NCBI RefSeq assembly: GCF_963666675.1
Contig: NZ_OY762929.1
Span: 4,808,001-4,872,000 of the forward strand
Direction of reading: 5' to 3'
From: an uncultured Desulfobacter sp.
GTDB lineage: Bacteria > Desulfobacterota > Desulfobacteria > Desulfobacterales > Desulfobacteraceae
Length of the DNA: 64,000 bases
This document shows, piece by piece, positions 60,084 to 64,000 of the stretch. The notes beneath the pieces were generated by a model. The model ran no database searches. It was not told where the DNA came from and saw only the letters and a list, made by a program, of their open reading frames with translations. The stretch's first letter is position 1. Every line of letters starts with the position of its first letter. The translations under genes and the position numbers were made by a program.

Positions 60084-62499
60084 CCAGGGTTGGCTTAAGC
60101 GGGCCGGGCAAGACCTGGCATGCACCCCGTATCTGCCGCCCTTTCTGTTTTTACTGGTCGTAACTCTATTCACCCTGGCCCAGACCTTTGACCACAGTAC
60201 AGAATCCTATGTATATCAAATAGGGGATGTTGCAAACAGGGACATCAAAGCACCCAAGGATTTCTTCATAGAAGACAAGGCCACCAACCTGGCCAAAATA
60301 GACGCAGCCAGGACATCAATCAAAACAGTATATGATTTTGATGCCAACCTATTAAGTAATATAACCGCCGGCATTTCATCGGCCATGCAATTTGGGCGGG
60401 GGCTATTCAAAGAGAAGGAAAATACCCTGCCCCCGCCGCCGTTCGAAGCGGAATCTGGGGAAGCCATTTTACCGGAAGCACCGGAACCCTCCTTTTCCAT
60501 GGCCCTGGCGATCAAACCCGAATTTGAAAAAAAGCTGGGTGTAGAAATCTCCAAAGGCGCATTCCAGATCCTGTTCAAGGAAAAATTTTCCGAAGAGGTG
60601 ACAGGATATTTAACCGCTATCATCAGCACCATTTTGACCAACGGGGTCGTAAGCAATAAAGAGATTCTGTTGGCTGAAGAGGAAAAAGGGATCTCCCTGA
60701 GAACCATCCAGTCCGACAAGGAGCGGGTGATTACAAATCTCAAGGTATATTACGGGCCGGACCAGGCCAAGACCATGGTAAGGGTGGTGGGGCAGCCCAT
60801 GCTGAAAGGCGTCAATTACAGTCTGGCCAACCTGGTTGTGGATATCTGCCAGCGGCTGTTGCGGCCCAACATCACCCTGAATAGAAATGAAACCAAGAAG
60901 CGCATCCGGGAAGCCCAGGCCCAGATCAAACCCACCCTGTACCAGATCAAAGCCGGTGAAATGCTCATCCGGGAAGGAGAACGGGTTGATGAACTCAAAC
61001 TGGTCAAGCTCAACGCCTTGAGCGATCAGGCCGAGGATAAAGATGTAATCATGACCATCACCGGCATCTGCATGTTCACAAGCCTTTTGCTCCTTGTGGT
61101 CTATTTCCTTTATCTCAAAGACCATCCCAAGCTCAGCCGGGACATGAACAAGCACATGACCTTTCTGACCCTGGGCCTTTTGCTGTACATCGGATTTACC
61201 GAGCTTGCCGTGTACATTGCCCATGCCTCGAATCCGGAAATATCCGGCAAAATTGCCTCCAGCGCAATATATATGGTGGTACCCATACCTGCGGCAGCCA
61301 TGATCACCTGCATTTTTCTGGGATTTGACATTGCCCTCTATTTTGCCCTGGTACTTTGCAGTCTATGCACCATATCATTTGGCTGCGGGTTCCAGGTTTT
61401 TTTATTCTTTTTTCTGTCCAGTGTTACAGCGGCCTACTGGATCAAGGAACGCAACGAGCGCCACCACTTCATCGTGGCCGGATTTAAACTGGCGTTTTTC
61501 AATGCCTGCCTTGCCATTGCCCTGGGTTTTTTCATGCCGGCCGAGGCGTTACCCTGGGCAACCTTGGTTAAACAGGTGACAATGGCCGTGGGGGGCGGTG
61601 TATTTGCGGCCATTCTGACGGTGGGCTTCACACCGCTCATCGAAGTGTTGTTCAATTACACCACGGCGGCAAAGCTGCTGGAATTTTCAAACCTGGACCA
61701 GCCCCTGATCAAAAAATTAATGATTGAGGCGCCGGGCACCTACAATCACAGCGTTATCGTTGCGACCCTTGCCGAAGCCGCCGCATCCGCCATCCATGCA
61801 GACAGCCTCAAGGCCAAGGTCATGGCATATTACCATGACATCGGAAAACTGGACAAAACCATGTATTTCATTGAAAATCAGTCCGACGGACGGAATCGCC
61901 ATGACAAGCTCTCCCCGTCTATGTCCGCATTAATCCTCATCGGCCATGTTAAAAAAGGCGTGGAGATGGCCAAAAAATACAAGCTGGGCAATGAAATTGT
62001 GGAGGGCATCATCCAGCACCACGGCACATCCCTGATCAAATATTTTTATAACAAAAGTCTGAAAGCCGGAAATGAAAACATCAATGAAGATGATTTCAGA
62101 TACCCGGGCCCCAAACCCCAGACACGGGAGGCGGGCATCGTCATGCTTGCAGATGTGGTTGAAGCGGCCACCCGGGCCCTTGAGCGCCCGACCCCATCCA
62201 GAATCAAAGGCCGTGTCAAAGAGCTGATCAATGACATCTTTGCCGACGGGCAGCTCGAAGAGTGCGAAATGACATTGAAAGACCTTCACCAGATCGCCAA
62301 AAGTTTCAATAATATTTTGACCTCTATTTATCACAGCCGCATTGAATACAATGACAAGCCCCAAGATAGAAAACAAGACAAAAAGCAGGACAAGAATGGA
62401 AAACCTAAAGATACTGATAGACAACCAGCAAGAGGAGAGGCTGCCAACAGCCCCCCTGCACAAAAAGACCGAACAGATCTTAAACGCCTTGGGTTGTGA
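60067..62499 (+). CDS. 7TM-HD family membrane phosphohydrolase (PgpH/YqfF-like)
   Basis: The 810-residue protein has one N-terminal membrane span (FLFLLVVTLFTLAQTF), a large extracytoplasmic 7TMR-HDED domain (about 55-330), seven membrane spans (about 335-545, from VIMTITGICMFTSLLLLVVYFL onward) and a cytoplasmic HD domain with EAPGTYNHSVIVATLAEAAA, the HD in MAYYHDIGKLDKTMYF, GIIQHHGTSLIKYFY and VMLADVVEAATRAL. PgpH relatives hydrolyse c-di-AMP. Whether the host makes c-di-AMP is unknown. The low-complexity Lys/Asp/Gln tail (about 760-810) is encoded in the region that overlaps ybeY by 104 nt. Confidence 0.9.
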   Translation: MKKANNQGWLKRAGQDLACTPYLPPFLFLLVVTLFTLAQTFDHSTESYVYQIGDVANRDIKAPKDFFIEDKATNLAKIDAARTSIKTVYDFDANLLSNITAGISSAMQFGRGLFKEKENTLPPPPFEAESGEAILPEAPEPSFSMALAIKPEFEKKLGVEISKGAFQILFKEKFSEEVTGYLTAIISTILTNGVVSNKEILLAEEEKGISLRTIQSDKERVITNLKVYYGPDQAKTMVRVVGQPMLKGVNYSLANLVVDICQRLLRPNITLNRNETKKRIREAQAQIKPTLYQIKAGEMLIREGERVDELKLVKLNALSDQAEDKDVIMTITGICMFTSLLLLVVYFLYLKDHPKLSRDMNKHMTFLTLGLLLYIGFTELAVYIAHASNPEISGKIASSAIYMVVPIPAAAMITCIFLGFDIALYFALVLCSLCTISFGCGFQVFLFFFLSSVTAAYWIKERNERHHFIVAGFKLAFFNACLAIALGFFMPAEALPWATLVKQVTMAVGGGVFAAILTVGFTPLIEVLFNYTTAAKLLEFSNLDQPLIKKLMIEAPGTYNHSVIVATLAEAAASAIHADSLKAKVMAYYHDIGKLDKTMYFIENQSDGRNRHDKLSPSMSALILIGHVKKGVEMAKKYKLGNEIVEGIIQHHGTSLIKYFYNKSLKAGNENINEDDFRYPGPKPQTREAGIVMLADVVEAATRALERPTPSRIKGRVKELINDIFADGQLEECEMTLKDLHQIAKSFNNILTSIYHSRIEYNDKPQDRKQDKKQDKNGKPKDTDRQPARGEAANSPPAQKDRTDLKRLGL

Positions 62500-62860
62500 C
62501 GACCACGAAATTTCCATCGTGATCACCGACGATGCCCAGGTCAGGGAGTTGAACCGGACATACCGCAGCAAAGACAAGCCCACCAACGTGCTCTCCTTTC
62601 CCATGCAGGAGGGAGAATTCTCGGACATCACCCCGGGCCTTCTCGGGGATGTGGTCATCTCCCTTGATACCGCCGAGGCCGAGGCCCGGGCCGCAAATAT
62701 CACCACAGACGAACGAATGTCTCAACTCTTAATACACGGCATTCTTCACCTGATTGGATTTGATCATGAATTGGGCGAAAACCAGGCCCGTGAAATGGAA
62801 GAAAAAAGCCTGGAACTTCTCAGGATCATAGAGCCCAATATCAATCTGACCGCTTTTTAA
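62396..62860 (+). CDS. ybeY: Endoribonuclease YbeY (rRNA maturation factor)
   Basis: YbeY is a zinc endonuclease for 16S rRNA 3'-end processing and ribosome quality control. The family motif LLIHGILHLIGFDHELGENQ (HGxLHLxGxDH) is intact, preceded by RSKDKPTNVLSFPM and LLGDVVISLDTAEAEA. From ATG 62396 the protein is 154 residues, the usual size, with ILIDNQQEERLPTAPL at the N-terminus; this start lies 104 nt inside the preceding 7TM-HD gene. A longer frame from 62342 would overlap by 158 nt and has no support. PhoH-7TMHD-YbeY order is conserved in bacteria. Confidence 0.9.
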   Translation: MENLKILIDNQQEERLPTAPLHKKTEQILNALGCDDHEISIVITDDAQVRELNRTYRSKDKPTNVLSFPMQEGEFSDITPGLLGDVVISLDTAEAEARAANITTDERMSQLLIHGILHLIGFDHELGENQAREMEEKSLELLRIIEPNINLTAF

Positions 62861-62880
62861 AAAATTATAAGGATATTAGT

Positions 62881-63600
62881 ATGGCTGAATTGGCTGTAAA
62901 TGTAGACCATGTGGCAACCCTGCGCCAGGCAAGGGGTGCCAAATACCCGGAACCGGTCCAGGCCGCCCTGGCCGCAGAAACTGCGGGGGCCGATGCAATT
63001 GTGGTGCATCTGCGTGAAGACCGCCGCCACATCCAGGAACGGGATGTCCGCCTGATTTCCCAGACCATAAAGACCCGGTTGATTCTTGAAATGGCCGCCA
63101 CCAGTGAAATGCTTGGCATTGCCCTGGATATCAAGCCTGAAACCGTCACCCTGGTACCCGAAAAAAGAGAAGAGCTGACCACCGAAGGGGGGCTGGATGT
63201 CATCACCCATATGGAGCACATCCGCCAGGCCGTCACCACCCTGAAAAATGCCGGCATCAAGGTCTGTATTTTCATTGATCCCGATCTGGATCAGATCAAA
63301 ACCGCCCACAAAATCGATGCCGATTCCATTGAGATCCACACCGGCGCATTCTGCGATGCCGTTACCGCCTATGACCGGGAAAAAGAATACGCCAGGATTG
63401 TGGATGCGGCAAAAATCGGCTCCCGCCTGAACCTGGGCGTTCATGCAGGCCACGGCATCTGTTACCAATCCATCAAAGCGTTCAAGGGATTGTCTGAAAT
63501 CACGGAATACAGCATCGGACATGCCATCATCTCAAAGGCAGTCATGACAGGCATGGACACGGCAGTCAGGGATATGGCGCAATTAATTAGAGATCTGTGA
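62881..63600 (+). CDS. pdxJ: Pyridoxine 5'-phosphate synthase PdxJ
   Basis: PdxJ condenses 1-deoxyxylulose 5-phosphate with 3-amino-2-oxopropyl phosphate to form pyridoxine 5'-phosphate. The 239-residue TIM barrel has the N-terminal ELAVNVDHVATLRQARG, VVHLREDRRHIQERDV, EIHTGAFCDAV and LGVHAGHGICYQS, EYSIGHAIISKAVMTGM, covering the phosphate-binding and catalytic Glu/His sites. It starts 20 bp after ybeY with ATAAGGATATTAGT before ATG 62881. Length is normal for the family. Confidence 0.96.
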   Translation: MAELAVNVDHVATLRQARGAKYPEPVQAALAAETAGADAIVVHLREDRRHIQERDVRLISQTIKTRLILEMAATSEMLGIALDIKPETVTLVPEKREELTTEGGLDVITHMEHIRQAVTTLKNAGIKVCIFIDPDLDQIKTAHKIDADSIEIHTGAFCDAVTAYDREKEYARIVDAAKIGSRLNLGVHAGHGICYQSIKAFKGLSEITEYSIGHAIISKAVMTGMDTAVRDMAQLIRDL

Positions 63601-63630
63601 TTTACATTTGTTCCATTGATCTGATATAGT
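63601..63630 (+). promoter_or_regulatory. Candidate sigma-70 promoter for response regulator gene
   Basis: TTTACA (63601-63606) and TATAGT (63625-63630) are 18 bp apart, directly after the pdxJ stop codon and about 80 bp before the response-regulator start. The match is fair. An AT-rich stretch and an ACCGG/CCGGT inverted repeat (about 63676-63695) follow before the gene. Confidence 0.4.
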
Positions 63631-63710
63631 CCTTTCTTAACTGGATTTTTTAAAGTATTTAAAATATTTAAAAATACCGGAAATCATTCCCCGGTGAATA
63701 AATTATCAAA

Positions 63711-64000
63711 ATGCACCATATCAAAATGAATCAGGAAACACTTCTCATCATTGATGATGAAATCTCCATCAGGGAAAGCCTGGCTGATTTATTCGAGGAT
63801 AAAGGATACCGGGTTTTCACAGCCGAAAATGGCCATGAGGGCCTGGACCTGTTTTTCCGGGAAAATGTGGACGTGGTCATCACGGATCTGCTCATGCCGG
63901 TCATGGACGGACTTGAGGTCATGCGCACCATCCATGAATCCGACCCGGACCAACCCATGATCGTGATTTCAGGCGCCGGCAAAAAGCAAGATGTCATCCA
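63711..64000 (+). CDS. Response regulator receiver-domain protein (cut by window edge)
   Basis: Only about 96 residues are present before the right edge. They form a receiver domain: acidic pair in LLIIDDEISIRESLADLF, phospho-acceptor Asp in VDVVITDLLMPVMDGLEVM and the switch Ser/Thr in MIVISGAGK. ATG 63711 and ATG 63726 are in frame and neither has a clear ribosome site. The output domain lies beyond the window, so the class (DNA-binding, c-di-GMP, kinase hybrid) is unknown. It is preceded by its own candidate promoter. Confidence 0.88.
   Translation, partial: MHHIKMNQETLLIIDDEISIRESLADLFEDKGYRVFTAENGHEGLDLFFRENVDVVITDLLMPVMDGLEVMRTIHESDPDQPMIVISGAGKKQDVI

Noticed and set aside
1..64000. 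tRNA, rRNA, CRISPR arrays, prophage or IS transposase genes
   Set aside because: I looked for tRNA-like cloverleafs and CCA ends, repeat-spacer arrays and transposase or integrase motifs in the gaps and ORFs and found none I could support.

Overview
This window looks like the chromosome of a diderm, motile, anaerobic sulfate-reducing deltaproteobacterium of the Desulfobacteraceae type (Desulfobacter, Desulfobacula or Desulfotignum-like). The assignment is inferred from gene content: lipid A synthesis (lpxC), a periplasmic tetraheme cytochrome c3, an EtfAB plus membrane iron-sulfur EtfD module next to a TetR regulator, a DVU0524-type protein beside flgM, YedF selenium-type protein, and complete type IV pilus machinery genes. 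Nearly all of the window is densely coded housekeeping DNA. I see no phage, IS transposase, CRISPR array, rRNA or tRNA gene.

Layout. 1-8.6 kb: lpxC (cut by the edge), comM, aqpZ, hslO, an HD hydrolase, a DUF368 lipid-carrier transporter, pcm, a RCK potassium channel and 5-formyl-THF cyclo-ligase. 8.8-13.8 kb: tightly packed serS-thrC-LysM protein-TPR lipoprotein. 13.8-24.3 kb: a flavin oxidase, the pilMNOPQ operon on the minus strand, and divergently a histidine kinase with an NtrC-family regulator. Directly behind that regulator are two perfect palindromes with the same core, a near-consensus sigma-54 promoter and a strong terminator, with room only for a ~75-nt RNA. 24.3-32.4 kb: TPR and SH3 proteins, a Fur-FeoA-FeoA fusion, an SPFH/zinc-ribbon pair, dus, a lipoprotein, YkgJ and yedF. 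32.4-40.6 kb (minus): SPOR protein, class A PBP, two unknown proteins, pilU- and pilT-like ATPases, divIVA and yggT. 40.9-44.4 kb: DEAD helicase, tatB-tatC and cytochrome c3. 44.5-47.7 kb: a molybdopterin enzyme with a methyltransferase partner. 48.2-53.6 kb: a yiaA-type protein, thyA and etfAB-etfD. 53.8-57.6 kb: TetR, an aldolase-like enzyme and a small flagellar regulation block with sigma-28 and sigma-54 promoters. 57.6-64 kb: mazG, cvpA, phoH, a 7TM-HD protein, ybeY, pdxJ and a truncated response regulator.

The themes are type IV pili (pilMNOPQ, pilT, pilU, PilF-like lipoprotein), the cell envelope (lpxC, lipid carrier transporter, PBP, DivIVA, SPOR), electron transfer (EtfABD, cytochrome c3, molybdopterin enzyme) and alternative sigma factor control. 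The strongest candidate for something undescribed is the regulator - twin palindromes - sigma-54 promoter - short RNA unit at 22.6-24.3 kb, which is laid out like known sigma-54-driven sRNA loci such as LuxO/Qrr. Other points of note are a probable AUU start codon, a 104-nt dual-coding overlap at ybeY, two dispersed intergenic repeat families and a 104-bp foldback element.
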